A stretch of DNA of 64,000 bases. Source: Bugula neritina (taxonomy: Eukaryota > Bryozoa > Gymnolaemata > Cheilostomatida > Bugulidae). Positions 49,478-62,913 of this stretch are shown one piece after another. Location of the stretch: NCBI GenBank assembly GCA_964035545.1, contig OZ037766.1, forward strand, positions 30,172,274 through 30,236,273, read 5' to 3'. A program made the position numbers and the translations under genes. Positions within the stretch are counted from its first letter, which is position 1; every line of letters starts with the position of its first letter. The notes beneath the pieces are model-generated. The model was not told where the DNA came from. It saw nothing but the letters and a program-made list of their open reading frames with translations, and did not search any database.

Positions 49478-51294
49478 GTGACTTTGCAAAGGGATATAAC
49501 ACTTGTTGTGAGCGTAGGAGTTGTGTTTGTATCTTCACAAAATTAACTGAGCTTTTCATCTGGACTATCTCTATGTAAGTTTTAAAAATACTATTTTCCA
49601 GACAAAGGCAATCACAAAAACTAAGTCCCTATTTTTTTGCTAATCTTTATAAAGTCTGTAATACGATTGTTGCAATTAATACCATCATATATAGCAGCTA
49701 CATTTGGTGAAGACTGTTTAATTTTTTATCTGCAAAACAAGTTCGAAAACCAAATAATTGTATAAGGCTAATAATTTTACTCAAGCTGATTTTTGTCATC
49801 TTAGTTACTGGATTGTAATTGAAAATAGCACAGACAACATTGACACAGGTACAAATAGCACACTGATGTTATACCTTCCCAAACCCAAAGTTCAAACTCT
49901 TATCCCGAACTCAAACCCTCATTACCAACCCAAAATTCTTCATTTAGAAAATATGTCTTTATTATCTGTTTTTCCATTTATACCTGCGTTATTTTACAGA
50001 ACACCATGTTACTAGCATCAGTGTAGTTTCTATGATTTGATATTCATTTGGCTTTTTGTAAAAACTAGTCAAAATGACAATTATTTTTAAAATATTAACA
50101 ACCTGCATTGTGATAGTGATGATCACACTTCATTTTTTCTCTAAATATTTAAATAAAAACTTTTCAAGGTTCATAAACTATTTACTACTTTTCATTGTTA
50201 TATTGCCCGAATTCAATTGTTTTTTTAGCTTGCCAAGACTGCTTACGTACTCGTACTCAAGCATGTCTTCGTCGTTTAGAAACTAGGAAGGGAGGCAAAA
50301 CTGGTAGAGCAGTTAGAGGAAGAGACAAAAAGAGAGAGAAAACAAAAAGCAGAACAAAAAAGGTGGAAAGAAAAAAGGCAAAAAAAAGAGAAAAACAAAA
50401 GGGCAAAAAAGTTGGAAGAAAAGGAAGCAGAAGTAGTGGGAAAAAAGGGAGCAGATTGCAGATAAGAGAAAAAGTAGGAAAAGTAGCAAAAAGCAACAAA
50501 GAACTAGAAAAACTAAAAGAAGTCTTGGAAACAGAGCTCAACTCTGCAATGCAGAGGCTCAACAACTCTGTGCTATTTTTTGTCAGCCACTAACCACGGC
50601 AGCAACGCCATTTTAAATCATCCCAGCACCAATCCCGCTCCAGCACCATTTACATCACTATCATTTTTAATACCTTTGATTACAATAGCACCCAGTACAT
50701 CAGCACCAATTGCACGAGCTCCCCTCATACGAGCTACTACTACACCAACACCAACAACCACTGCTGCACCAATCATTATTGGACAAGGTTTTGCTGGAGC
50801 AATTTTTGCTGGACCCGCACCAACTCCCGCGCCAACCCCAGCACCAACTCCCGCGCCAACCCCTGCACCAACCCCCGCACCAACCCCCGCACCAACCCCG
50901 CACCAACCCCCGCACCAACCCCTGCACCAACCCCCGCACCAACCCCCGCACCAACCCCCCACCAACCCCTGCACCAACCCCCGCACCAACCCCCGCACCA
51001 ACCCCCGCACCAACTCCCGCACCAACCCCCGCACCAACCTCCGCACCAACCCCCGCACCAACCCCCGCACCAACCCCCGCACCAACCCCCGCATACCAAT
51101 TCCTGCGCCGGGAAAAAGAAGATAAACAAAACTATTATTAAAAGCAGTAATCCTTGCATGAGCAGCTGGGTGTATTTCAGTTTTTTTCTTTTGATAGTTT
51201 TTACAATTGATAAACAATATTTTTTTGCAAAACTTTGTCGAGTTAACAAGTTTTAGTGCTAATACTGAATTTGTATCTGTACCTAACAAATAAA
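49478..51294 (+). pseudogene. secreted Cys/basic/Thr-Pro family relic, copy at 50 kb (both exons)
   Basis: Exon 1 (49,478-49,574) has the same 97-nt length as the intact gene, but its start codon is GTG and a TAA follows SVGVVFVSSQN. Exon 2 starts at 50,229 after TTTTTTAG (CQDCLRTRTQACLRRLE). The basic region is long and Lys-rich. The frame then slips before the second Cys cluster, which survives out of frame as CNAEAQQLCAIFCQP. A TAA follows near 50,615. Further on, [17 protein letters not shown] matches the hydrophobic spacer of the intact copy. A Pro-Thr-Pro-Ala repeat slips frame at least twice (HQPP, then TNPR). The end, [10 protein letters not shown], resembles the intact tail. AATAAA lies at 51,289-51,294. 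Multiple defects make it a clear pseudogene. Confidence 0.88.
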
Positions 51295-53230
51295 GTTTAC
51301 TTGTTATTTAACATCATATTTTAATTTCATTTTTTTCACTTTTCACTACACTTTAAGAATGAGCGACATCACAATTTGTTAAACATTTCCAACTAAAATT
51401 GTTTTCTCAATGCTCGAAAAATTTATTTTGAAAGCTTTACTTGTTTAAAATAGAACTAATGGCTAAGTTTTTAAATTTGACTAGCAATGTTGAATCTAAA
51501 TAGTTTCTATGATACAATTGATGGCCAATTATACTGACACAAATTGTAATGCTAATCTTGAATTAAAATAAATTTTCATCTAAATTAGCTTTAGTATCTA
51601 TAGTATGAAATTAAAAAAATACTTATTGCTGCAAATCTTCAATTATGAAGATTTGTTTTATATCTACACACCTATTTATGTGTCACATTCTTGCGATTTA
51701 TTGCATTTAAGTTTTCTTTGGTTTCACATGACACATGCAGCATAACATTAATATTTGAGAAGCTAAATCAGTGTTTTATGACGGTTTCTGGGCACAAAAA
51801 ATATCTGTTTAATAATGCACTGACGTATAAAGTTTCATAAAACTTTAGTTGAAGACATTCTAATAACTTTTAAATGTCTAAAGAGATGGTAACTAAATTG
51901 AATGTAGTTCAGCATGCAGTTGTAGAGTTTACCCAACTATTAATTCTATTTTTAATTAATTGCTGAAGTTTCTACATTTTTATTTCATATGTTATAAAAC
52001 ATTTGTTATTTTAATACAAGTTTTATAATACAGTGTCAAAACTTTTATACAAGTAAGTTGCAGCATTTGGTTTGCTGTTACTTTTGTGTTGAGTTGCAAT
52101 AATATAAATTATATTTAGTTTGTTTATTGATAGAGTACCAGATAGAAACTGACAACCAAGTGAAACCAGAAATGAGTAAATGCATTAATGTCAAGTGTCC
52201 ATGTGCTGCTAATTGAGTAATAAACAGCTGACATAAGAATGACAAAACATCAGTTTGTAAAATGGAAACAACAATCGCACCACATTTTCATTTCTTCACA
52301 TGCTACCCAAAAACATGGGTGCTCAGAAAAATGAATTTAAGGTTGAGGCTTGCATAAACTTATAGTTGGGTTTTCATTCTATGTAACTGTTTACAAACAT
52401 CTCATAACAATTATTTGCGTAGTTTAAAGCTTGACAACGTAGTGATTGTGAGTGCGGTTTGATGCTTATAGGGTAAGATTGCGTCTGGTAAAATATGTGT
52501 TACATTTTATGCAGTTTATAGTGTGTGACCCATTCTTTGTTATGTTGTGTGTAGAATATTTTAAATCAAAATGAGTATAGTTTAGTTGCATACTATATTG
52601 AATCAAAGCATGACTGCATAAAATCTGCGCAGAATGAGGTCTAATAAAAATTAATTAGTTTCTGGATTCAAATAAATATTTAAAAAGGAGAAATACCAGT
52701 TTTAGTGTTTTAGACATGTTTACTGCTTGTTTTAAAAATTGAAAATTTAAACTACTGTATGTTGAGATATTTATATTCAAATATTTACTAGTATATAGGC
52801 TGTAACTGCATTTCAAAGCCACAACGTGATTTTTGACACGGCATATGTTTAAATTTGATGTAACTTTATTGACTTTTTGTTTCCTGGTGAAAACCCTGTT
52901 TTCACACTATGAGATGCAGATAATTACATTCTTTAATTCGACTATTATATAGTTTCTTATATGACTGACATTCAACTTTGACAAATAAGTGTATGAAAAA
53001 CTACATACTGCGTTGATTGTAGCAATAAGTTTCAACTGCCTTACTTGTATAAGTTATATGGCATTAGCGTGATGCCATCACGTGATCCCATTACATCACA
53101 CTAAAGCCACAAGTATGATATCACTGTCAACAGAAAATAAACAAAGATGAAGGCATAAAAGATTGCGGAGGTTAATAATGCCTGGAAATTTAATGTAAGA
53201 AGGAATATGTGTAATTAACTAAAATTAATG
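51295..53230. other. shared family flank, then no gene
   Basis: 51,295-52,180 contains segments matching the flanks of copy 1 and the window start. 52,180-53,230 is AT-rich with no exon recognised. Confidence 0.5.
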
Positions 53231-53302
53231 TTATATAGTATAGGTATCCTTTACATATGCAGTACGAAAACTTCTGTAGCCTTAGGTATATATGTTGTTT
53301 AG

Positions 53303-53700
53303 CTTGCCAAGTATGCCTACGTACAACAGGGGAAAAAGATGGAGGAATGGAAGAAGGGGTGGCAACGCTAGAAGATCTGGAAGGAGAAGTCTTGGAAAAA
53401 TATAGTTCAATTCTGCAACACACAAACAGGAACACTCTATGCACCAGTCTTTGGATGTCAACCATTTACCACAGCACCTATATATACACTTCTTCCAATT
53501 ACTTCAGCTCCAGTCATTCTAGCTATAATACTCATTCTATAGCACCAACGACACAGCTGTACCAATTATAACAGATGTACCAATTATAACAGATGTACCA
53601 ATTATAACAGATGCACCAATCACTGCTGTATCAAACACTGACGAGCTATATAAACTACACCTGCAGCACAACACATACCAAAACCTCTAACTGCTCTTGC
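53303..53700 (+). pseudogene. secreted-family relic at 53 kb, reduced exon 2
   Basis: After GTTGTTTAG the exon opens with CQVCLRTTGEKDGG, retaining only the start of the Cys motif. The basic region is almost gone. The second Cys cluster is unrecognisable, although the DNA GAAGTCTTGGAA and TCTGCAA still aligns. Near its 3' end are three perfect 18-bp units (GTACCAATTATAACAGAT, 53,559-53,612). No exon 1 or AATAAA was found. Confidence 0.65.
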
Positions 53701-54480
53701 AGTACCTATAATGCAACTTATATATTTATATGATCATCACAGCAACTACAATTAGTAAGTTAGATACAAAGATGAAAACAAATACATAGATCAATATCAT
53801 AATTTATAACTAAACTTGAAAATAATATGCACTTGCTTTCATACTGCAAATCATACACTGTATTGTTATGGTAATCAGAGTTATTTTTCAATAATATTTC
53901 AGATACAATAAAAAGCAGTTTAAAAGTTGCACGTGCATTTAATCTCACATCTTCTGCTATAAACATTATTAGAAATAGCATTACAGCTTTTAAGTTCAGT
54001 TTGCTGCAATTACAAGTAACCATTTTAACTCACATCATTAAAAGCAATTCAGTGCATGTCACTGTAATCAATATTGCTAATATTTTTGTTTTAGCAATTT
54101 TATAGTTGTACTAAATTAAATAAAACATTTTTTTCTTTAACCAATACTTAAATGAAATGAAATTAAAGAGAGTAATCAATGTAAAACAATTTATGTAAAG
54201 TTTTTTTCTTTCAGTAAAAAGGGCTTGAGGACTGCGCTTCAACTCTGCCAATGTTTTTGCCTGTTTCACTACAGTGTTAAATGAGCATCAGACTCTACTT
54301 GTATTGCACCACAGTCGGTCAAAAGTGTTGAGAACGCAAAGTGAAAACCTAATATAATTTCTCTCGATCAATACGAAACTCAGGAATTGCAGTTAATTAC
54401 ATAATTTTTTAGCCTATCAGTATCGATATAAAATGTCAAAACCTCATTCTGTTATTGATGTTCAGAATGATTTATAGCAG
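53701..54480. other. no gene; block B fragment at 54,222-54,290
   Basis: GGGCTTGAGGACTGCGCTTC matches block B (13,450 and 17,310). The rest is AT-rich. The minus-strand frame 53,760-54,023 has no support. Confidence 0.45.
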
Positions 54481-54486
54481 CAGTAA

Positions 54487-54690
54487 TCTAGGAGTTAGAG
54501 CGTTTGCTTTAATTAACACGAGGTCATGGGTTCGAGCCAGGACAAAGGCCTATATTAGTGATGTTAAGAAAAACATCCATTAATATAAATATACTCTTGT
54601 GTCACAATTAAATAAGTCTTTTGCCTGCTTTAATAAGAAACCTTTCCAATTACAGGGGTTTCTCACAGAGATAGCGACTATAAAATTGCC
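54487..54690 (+). mobile_element. tRNA-derived SINE copy
   Basis: The head resembles a tRNA (GGAGTTAGAGCGTTTGC, B box GGGTTCGAGCC near 54,528). The body has TATATTAGTGATGTTAAG, and the tail CCTTTCCAATTACAGGGGTT. A relative lies at 58,690-58,930 in an intron of the neighbouring paralogue, and a tail fragment at 38,925 (minus). Confidence 0.55.
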
Positions 54691-54811
54691 TGAGAGTAAG
54701 TTAGAAATGATTTATTAATGAATATGTTCTAATGTAGTACCAAATCACAAGTAAAAGCCGTGCATGCTATTATTCAAATACTAAAGAGACTATACAAGTA
54801 AGTTGTATTTC

Positions 54812-56822
54812 CTAATCCGCAAATACCACATTCAATACTTCGCCTTCTGCTTCTTTGGAGAAATCTACTTCCAGCTCAGTACCATGTCTACCTCTTGAGG
54901 TGTCCTGAAATAGCAACCATGAAAAGATGACTCCAAAATATTATTGTTATTTAGCATACAAACTGCGATTATATAGTACCCTCATGTGAGTTGTAAAATT
55001 ATACACAGTATATGCATTACGTGTTTTAAGTGAATGGTACACTGAATGTTAAACTAACTCTATAGAAATTCTTTCAGGATTTTATTGAACACATAATAGA
55101 TATTTTAGGAAATCTGCCCTGATGAGTCATGCATATGAGATATTGTTTACTTATATAATATATAGGTAATATATAATATTCTGCCAGATGTTTTATTACC
55201 TTGATGAATTAACTTTAAGGCAATATTACATGGTCAGCATGTTGGCAGGATGAAATTTGCACAAGACAATTCTAATTAGCCACCAAATTGCAAAAATATT
55301 GTAGTTGAGTTTTGCCAAACATTAATCGGTGTGGCAGAAACTGAAATATTTTGAGTATACTGGCAAATATCTGCATGTTGTCTATTTGGTATTTAGAAAA
55401 ATTCACAAAAAATATTACGCGAAGGAAGCAATTATTTATTAATTGTGACTTTTTTGCATTGAGACTTTGGTAATGATGTTGAAGTTCTAAGTTAAATAGC
55501 TAAAATGAATTCAATGCTCAGACACGAGTAAAAACAACTGAAATACTGTAAATGACGTCAATATTATAAGGTCATTTTCAACATATAATATTATTATCCT
55601 TAATAGTTGTGCAATAGAGTTTAATAACTGCTATCGAATTTTCAACACTGCAACATGCTGTAACATTATGAGAAAAATGTTTATGTATGTATAATACTAT
55701 GAAAAGATTATAATGTTTACCGGTTCTGTACTTGTAACTCTATCTTTCTTGTTATCTAGAGAATTTTCTATCTTAGAAATTTGTATTGCTAATCTTGCAC
55801 TACTTTCTGATGGATAACTTTTTCTTCTCTTTTTGATCTATAATGGAAAGGAGCATTAAAACTTATTAATGTAAGTGATAAAATTTTGTTTGAGCAATTC
55901 AGTTTGAGTAATAACTTTTTGCGAGTCTATATATATAGCATGCATATACATATTAACAGAAATTACATTAAACTTTAGAAATCTTCTAAACTACTTTTGC
56001 TTTATCATAAAAGCTAAAATAGGAAAATTTGTAAATAAAACTTGTAATTTCTTACCTCTTCTTTTGTTGTTAATCCGTAGTGTAGATTTAACAACTTGTT
56101 TTTTGCATATGTATTCAGTTTATCCGATTTTGTAATAATCAATTGCAAGAGTTCAACTTTTTCGGAATAAGTTTTTCCTTTAAGAATGCTTGAGATGTCT
56201 ATATTTTGATGTTCTATCAGCCTGCTAAAAAACTATATTCTTTGTAAATTTCTTTACAATCAACAGTTAGCGTAATAATTATTAATACACAGACACATAA
56301 ACATGCACAAATATATAAGACATTCACTCACCGTGCTTTATTTGCTTTACAAAGTTTTTCTATAGATCTTTTCTTGCAGTGAATAAATATTTCAATACCA
56401 CAAATCACAGCAATCAATGGAATAAGGAAACCTGTGGAAAGTGAACATATAGGTAGAGCACACTTTTGATCACTAATCACAGCTACATTATATAATCTAT
56501 GAGTTTGCATCAGCAAACATGTGCGTGTTCTAATTGGATCTGTGTGCGTGTGTGGATGCTTGTGTGCGTGTGCGTGTGCGTGTGCGTGTGCGTGTGCGTG
56601 TGCGTGTGTGAGTGTGTGTGTATGGGTGTGAGTGTGTGTATATATGTATGCTATAGAGGAAGTCTATTTTTCTTTTCTGTTATTGATAGCAAAGCCTTAT
56701 TTTAAATACAGTATGACTATTATAGTAGCTAGAAATAGTGAAATATACTCACAGATGAGTGTGAACATCATGATGGCGACGTCACTCGGGATTGCCAAGA
56801 TACCATAATCTATGTCAGACAT
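54812..56822 (-). CDS. small single-pass membrane protein, paralogue B (181 aa, 5 exons)
   Basis: I do not recognise the family. Exons are 56,753-56,822, 56,332-56,431, 56,056-56,221, 55,721-55,837 and 54,812-54,904. All junctions are GT-AG and in phase. The protein starts MSDIDYGILAIPSDVAIMMF and has a membrane segment at about residues 15-41 with no cleavable signal, so the short N-terminus is probably outside. CGIEIFIHCKKR closes the membrane segment. The cytoplasmic part has a helical block (EKVELLQLIITKSDKLNTYA, then KNKLLNLHY; residues about 77-106), a second helix (ARLAIQISKIENSLDNKK), and an acidic C-terminus (VDFSKEAEGEVLNVVFAD). Exon structure and sequence match the gene 1 kb upstream, so the pair arose by tandem duplication. 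Start ATG: the first in frame, and exon 1 has the same 70-nt length in both genes. Confidence 0.82.
56530..56645. repeat. GTGTGC/GTGTGT-rich repeat in intron 1 of paralogue B
   Basis: GTGTGC hexamers followed by GTGTGA/GTGTGT. Cys-Val frames are artefacts. Confidence 0.9.
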
Positions 56823-57733
56823 GTTCAGGCAAGTCTCAAAAGTGTAATAAGAGCTGTATCAGTATAACAGCTATCAAATTTTGTTCTAGTGTATTTTTAT
56901 TAAGAAAAACAATCAAAACACTTGAAGTAAAAAATGCTTAACTCATTTATTTTTTGGAGGAATAGGCTAATTAGTTAGGATTTGTTTTAAATAACATTTA
57001 TATTCAACAAACAGAAACTTAATTAATTATGTGCATGCGCTGTGCCAAACAATAAATAGCAGCAAATTTTTATACAATATTTCTACATAGTAAATATAGA
57101 CATAAAAATTATCTATGCTCTATTAAAGTATTATAGACTGCATATATCAAATCTTTGAGAAAAACCAACGAAACATTTAGTTTTTCAAGTTTTATCTAAA
57201 GAGTCTGTGATTCTTTGATTTTGCTATAATTACACCATTTCAAAAATAGAATAGACAAGGTTATTAATTTATAACTTAAGGTTGAATGGCAGCATAATTG
57301 TGGAAATCAAGTTTTCCTTAAAATTATCCTTTAGTTATAAATTTCTCTTCCAGATGTAATATAAGTTGAAGTGGCTATAGAATTACTATTTTTCTATTTG
57401 TTTTTTGACATATTTTATTACAGGTAAGTTAGCCCATTCAATAAAAACTATAATGTCCCAATATTCTTATATTATTTGCTTTTTCACAAATTTTAATATA
57501 CATGTATTTTCAATCAATATAGCAGAATTTTTATTAATAAATATAAACTGAAGTTCTAAATGTTTAAGGCTGAGTATAAGTATCAAATAAAGCAAATAAG
57601 AAAAATAATTTGTTTCACTGTATAATTCACTGCTTTGCTGCATATATAAGTTAAAATCAACCAATCACGATATACTACTAGAGAAACTAGGTCAGCTTTT
57701 CTTGCAACAAAGTTGGATCCCATGAATATCAGA

Positions 57734-59825
57734 TTAGGTAGAGAAATGGTGTTTGAGAGAAGAGGGTGTCCTGTGAAATCTATGGGACCTGATGCTGCCA
57801 AAATCGCTGCTCATCATCGACGAGGGATACATGACGCTGATCACATCTCCTTCTGCCTCTTCTGAGAAATCAATGTTTAAATCTTCTCCGAATCTGCCCT
57901 TTTGCTTATCCTAAATAATCAGGTTAACAACAAAACTCATCTTAGTATGCACATGCATGCAGATATATATAGTATACAGAGAGAATCAAAATAATTGATA
58001 CATATATGAAGCAATAGTTGTTTAACTGTAAACTTTGTTCAGCTTTTTCTTTAAGAGTGTGTGTATAGCTACAATACAACTCACAAGAGTTTTCATTATA
58101 GCTACAATATAAGGCTACAATACTACTCATAATTGCAATACGTACGGAGTCTATATAGAATTTAGTTTTTAAAAGAAAACATATAAACATATTTGTGGAT
58201 TAGCATAATATTTTTCAATAATGTTATTTTCATTATCTTACATAGGCATTAGGTTCATTTAATTTGTTTTGAAGATAAAACTTTTACAGTTTATAGAGAT
58301 TAAAGTTATGTCGTTATCGGTTATAATCCAGTTTTAAAATTATTTTGGTATTTTTTATTTTTTCCAGCACCAAAGCATTAATTGCTGGTGCAGTTAAACA
58401 CACAATTTTTGTAAATTATTATAAAATGTTACACTGGGAAATCACTATAAACAAGAGAAGCACAAAAGGTTTGCATGAAGTCAGCAATAATTTTAAGAAT
58501 ATTTTTCAACTCTATTATTGTAATATTAAAATAAAGGTTTTTTCTTCAAGTGACCTGTGGCTTGTTTATAACTTCGTATAACCATAGAAGACTTTTAAAT
58601 ACTATATATATATATGGCAAATGCCATTCTAATTGTAAATTTATACATTTTTTTAATTTTCTCTTCAGTATATATATAAGTTCTTGTGTTCATTGAACTA
58701 AATTGCTAATAGACACGTGTGAATGTTATGCAGACACGATAATTAAATTATTAAATATGGGAGCAACCTTGTTCATGGGGTTAGAGCCCAAACAAAGGTC
58801 ATTATTAATGATGTTAGGAAAACCATTCAGTCATGATTGCTCTTGTGCACTATTTGAATACATATTTAACCTATTTCTTAAAAAAGCCTTTCTATGCATC
58901 AGCGGTTTCTGACAAAGATGGCAGCTGTAAACCTAATGTGATAGTTATTCTATTACAACTTACAGTGCCATTTGATCTCTCTTTCTTATGTTGTGTCGAT
59001 CCAGTCTTTTTGTTATCCAATGAATCTTCAATTTTAGAAATTCTTGTTGCTAGCCGAGCGATAAGCTGCTTATCAACAGGTTTCTGCTTCTTCACTTCCT
59101 GAAATAAAAACAAATTTTCTGAAATTTAGTTGCGATAACTCAATGAATCCATGTGCTTATATATAATCATTGCATGTTTGCATTGCTGCCTATTCTATGG
59201 CTTGTATAAGTCAATATTATTATTATCTGCTTTGGCAGTGAATTTTTTTCGCCATATTTTAGATACTACACAATCTAGTCATGAAAATTTTCTTAAATAT
59301 TCAGAAAAATTTTTTGCTTCAAAGTTATACAGCATCTAAACGTTAAATAGTTTTTTTAATAGCTAGGCTATATCTATGAGTTAGCAACTTCAAGTATAAT
59401 ATAACTACTGTTTATTATGGAACACAATCACTCTTAGAATAAACTACTTATAATTAGATTGAGGTGAGGTTCCAACCTCTTCTTGAGTAGTAATATTATA
59501 ATGTAGATTCAACAGCTTTTTCTTTGCATATGTTTTTAGTTTTTCAGCCTTTGAAGATATTGCTGTCAAAGTTTCTACTTTTTCAGTGAGGCTCATTTTT
59601 TTCAGCATGCTTGTTATGTTGATATTTCGATGCGAGCTGTGGAATCAGAAAAAATACTAACAAGGTTTTTGAACATAAATAAATATGCAAAACTTAGCTA
59701 CTACCCGGCCTCCCACACGATAACATGATGTATATATATCATACATAAAAATAATCTGCTATGAAATATATCATACATGAAAATCACATACTATACGTCA
59801 TATATATATATAAAATTAGAGCATG

Positions 59826-59879
<54 letters not shown>

Positions 59880-60304
59880 CATGCTCTAATTTTATATCAT
59901 ACATTACGATGTATTTTGCTTTAACATGCACTTACTGCGCTTTATGGCCAGTTCTGTTTTTCTTTCTCATAGCTCTCCGTTTAAGACAAATAAAAATCTC
60001 AATTCCAATTATGATCAGTGACAGTGGCGCTAAGAGCCCTGTTGAGTAATAAATTACCAAAGATGTGTATTTGATTGGCCACATGTGAGTAATAGTAAGC
60101 CTCTAATGTATAAGTGTCAACAAACAAAATTCTACTATATATATATAGCCTACAGATAGTTTACAAACAAGCATAGCAAATTCTCATCTTTTAAAAAGAC
60201 TGAATGATTTCTATGCCTCATATTGCATGCTTACACAGAATAAGATATATAATAAAAACAGTCTCGTTGGGCTTAGTGATTGTGGTAGTTACATCATCTT
60301 CCAT
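57734..60304 (-). CDS. small single-pass membrane protein, paralogue A (214 aa, 5 exons)
   Basis: Exons are 60,235-60,304, 59,936-60,038, 59,477-59,636, 58,964-59,098 and 57,734-57,910. All have GT-AG borders and continuous phase (1, 2, 0, 0). The N-terminus MEDDVTTTITKPNETVF holds one N-glycosylation sequon (NET). The membrane segment covers about residues 17-42 and ends GIEIFICLKRR, the part best shared with paralogue B. Conserved cytoplasmic blocks are LTEKVETLTAISSKAEKLKT, then YAKKKLLNLHY; ARLATRISKIEDSLDNKK; and GRFGEDLNIDFSEEAEGDV. Paralogue B ends soon after the acidic block. A has about 35 further residues rich in Ser and His, ending HHFST. There is no known domain that I can name. 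Coiled-coil or helix-bundle pairing between the two proteins is plausible but inferred. The gene lies 0.9 kb upstream of B in the same orientation. Confidence 0.85.
58690..58930 (+). mobile_element. decayed tRNA-derived SINE copy in intron 4 of paralogue A
   Basis: CATGGGGTTAGAGCCCAAAC, AAAGGTCATTATTAATGATG and GGTTTCTGACAAAGATGGC follow the order of the copy at 54,487-54,690. The B box is degenerate. Confidence 0.45.
59804..59901. repeat. perfect palindrome around a (TA)n core
   Basis: TATAAAATTAGAGCATGTTA, then about 50 bases of TA, then TAACATGCTCTAATTTTATA. Arms and core are self-complementary, so the whole stretch of about 98 bases can extrude as one hairpin. It is intronic in paralogue A (between exons 2 and 3). 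Confidence 0.9.
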
Positions 60305-62250
60305 TTTCTTTATAACTTTTACACCTTTTAAATATAAATTCAGAATACATTCATACTAGCCCGTAAAGCAGGTATAAAGCTTTTTACAATCAGAAACTAA
60401 GGGACAGTTATTACATTTAAATAAAAGCTTACATTTTTTTTCAATAATCAGTACCAGAAAGTGAACAAAAATGATTGTAACTATAATAATATACATGCAG
60501 CTACCCATTGCAAACACTAGCTATTATACACATTTTAACTTGCACTTGCCCTATATTTTATTTTCAAGCTTATGTCAAAGCAGTTTATTACAAATAAAGA
60601 AAAAATATTAGTTGAGTTATATGTATATAAATGAATAACATTTCATAAGAAAAATTCCTATATACTTATGGTAATTTCTTTTAGCAAACGTTTGTTATAA
60701 AATCCACCAGCACAAAAATAAATATTGTAGAATATAAGTGGGCTTACCTAAGAATGACTGTATGCTAAATTAAAATATATTATATCAATTTTTATTGTTC
60801 AGTATTTCCAAGAGGAAAGTGATAATATGTATTAAAGCAATTTGTGTTGAAATTTTGTTAGCATGCTCAGAAAAACAAAACAAAACTTTGTAATATAATA
60901 AAGAAAGTTAAATTATAATGCAGTGCAACAATTTTTTAAACAATATCAACTTTGTGATTAACAATAGTGCAAGAAAAGTTTAAATTTGCAATTAATTACA
61001 CTTTCATAGCATTGTTTTCGCTATCAAAAACCAAAGCTTAGGGTTCAGTTTTATTCTAACTTGTATCTATATAAAAAAATACATGAACCGTAAGGATTAA
61101 TAAAAAAATTAGCAGTATGAAAGACCTTGAATAGTTTATAGTTATTTTGAAGATTTACCTATCAGCAAATTATTTTTTCATCCCATCATAAAATGTAGTT
61201 TAAAACATATCCATATGTCATCATAGATTGTGGGCAGGATATGATAGGTATATTATACTCATATGTGAATGAGCTCAAGTAGATAATACCAATACTAAGA
61301 GTTATGTTCTCAACTCTATACAAGTATTGAATTTCATAACTATATATATACTGTCTAACAATGTCAATTACTATTATATATGTGTGCATAAATATGACTA
61401 GCACCACCAAAAATTTTAAACTAAACGCGTATTATAGCATTATAAATTTCATCTGTAATTATAGAGTGCAGCGAAATGTGGGCATATGACTTGATTATAT
61501 TAAAATATATTTATGCCTATGAAAATTGTATCATAATTGCATTACAATTACATGTATTTAGTTTGAAAAAATGTTTGTAACAATTGTGCAGATGATATGC
61601 TAATTTTGATTGCACTAAAACATGTTAATTAACCATGTCAAGAGCTAGTGTAGATCAAGTCATCATACTACTTTGTTTTGTGCATGTTCATTATTTATCT
61701 TCCTAGTATTTTATCAACTCTTTGAAATGCTTGTACACAATAGAAAAAAAGTTTTTTGAGTCATTAGGTTATAATTTTTTTCTTGTTGCTTTCCTCAATT
61801 ATATTCAATTTTCTAAGCATATTACCAGAATAAATTTAGGTTGTAAGCCCAGGTTTGTCAATAAGTAGAAAAAAAAATTAGTCCGTAGATAAAATGCACT
61901 GAAAATTTCAATTTAAATTAAAAAACTAGTAAAAAATCTGTAAAATATACTCTAAAGATATAAAAGGGCTGTTAACAGGAATTAAAAAGATTAGCTTTTT
62001 CTACTGGCAGCTAATTAATCATTCTTAGTTATTAAATAATCTCAAAGAGGAGGACCAGTAAACAAGAAATAAAATTTTATTTATTACTTAGAAATTGAAA
62101 ATTATTAGCTTTTTATGCAAATATAAAATTTTATGTGTTAAATTATAGTGGCCTATACACCAGGAAATCCTAAATAGCAATATTAATATTGAAAAATTGC
62201 AAGTAGCTTTAAACTAATGAAATTCTTTTTATGGTAAACAAAACCTGTAT
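60305..62250. other. no gene seen
   Basis: The DNA upstream of paralogue A has TTTATATTTAAAAGG on the minus strand about 20-35 bases before its ATG, too close to be a clear TATA box. The remaining 1.9 kb is AT-rich without exons or repeats of note. Confidence 0.5.
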
Positions 62251-62394
<144 letters not shown>

Positions 62395-62457
62395 TTATTA
62401 TAAATAGATATAGAAGAAAAAATTTATTTCCATTACTTCATTAATATATATATATAT

Positions 62458-62913
<456 letters not shown>

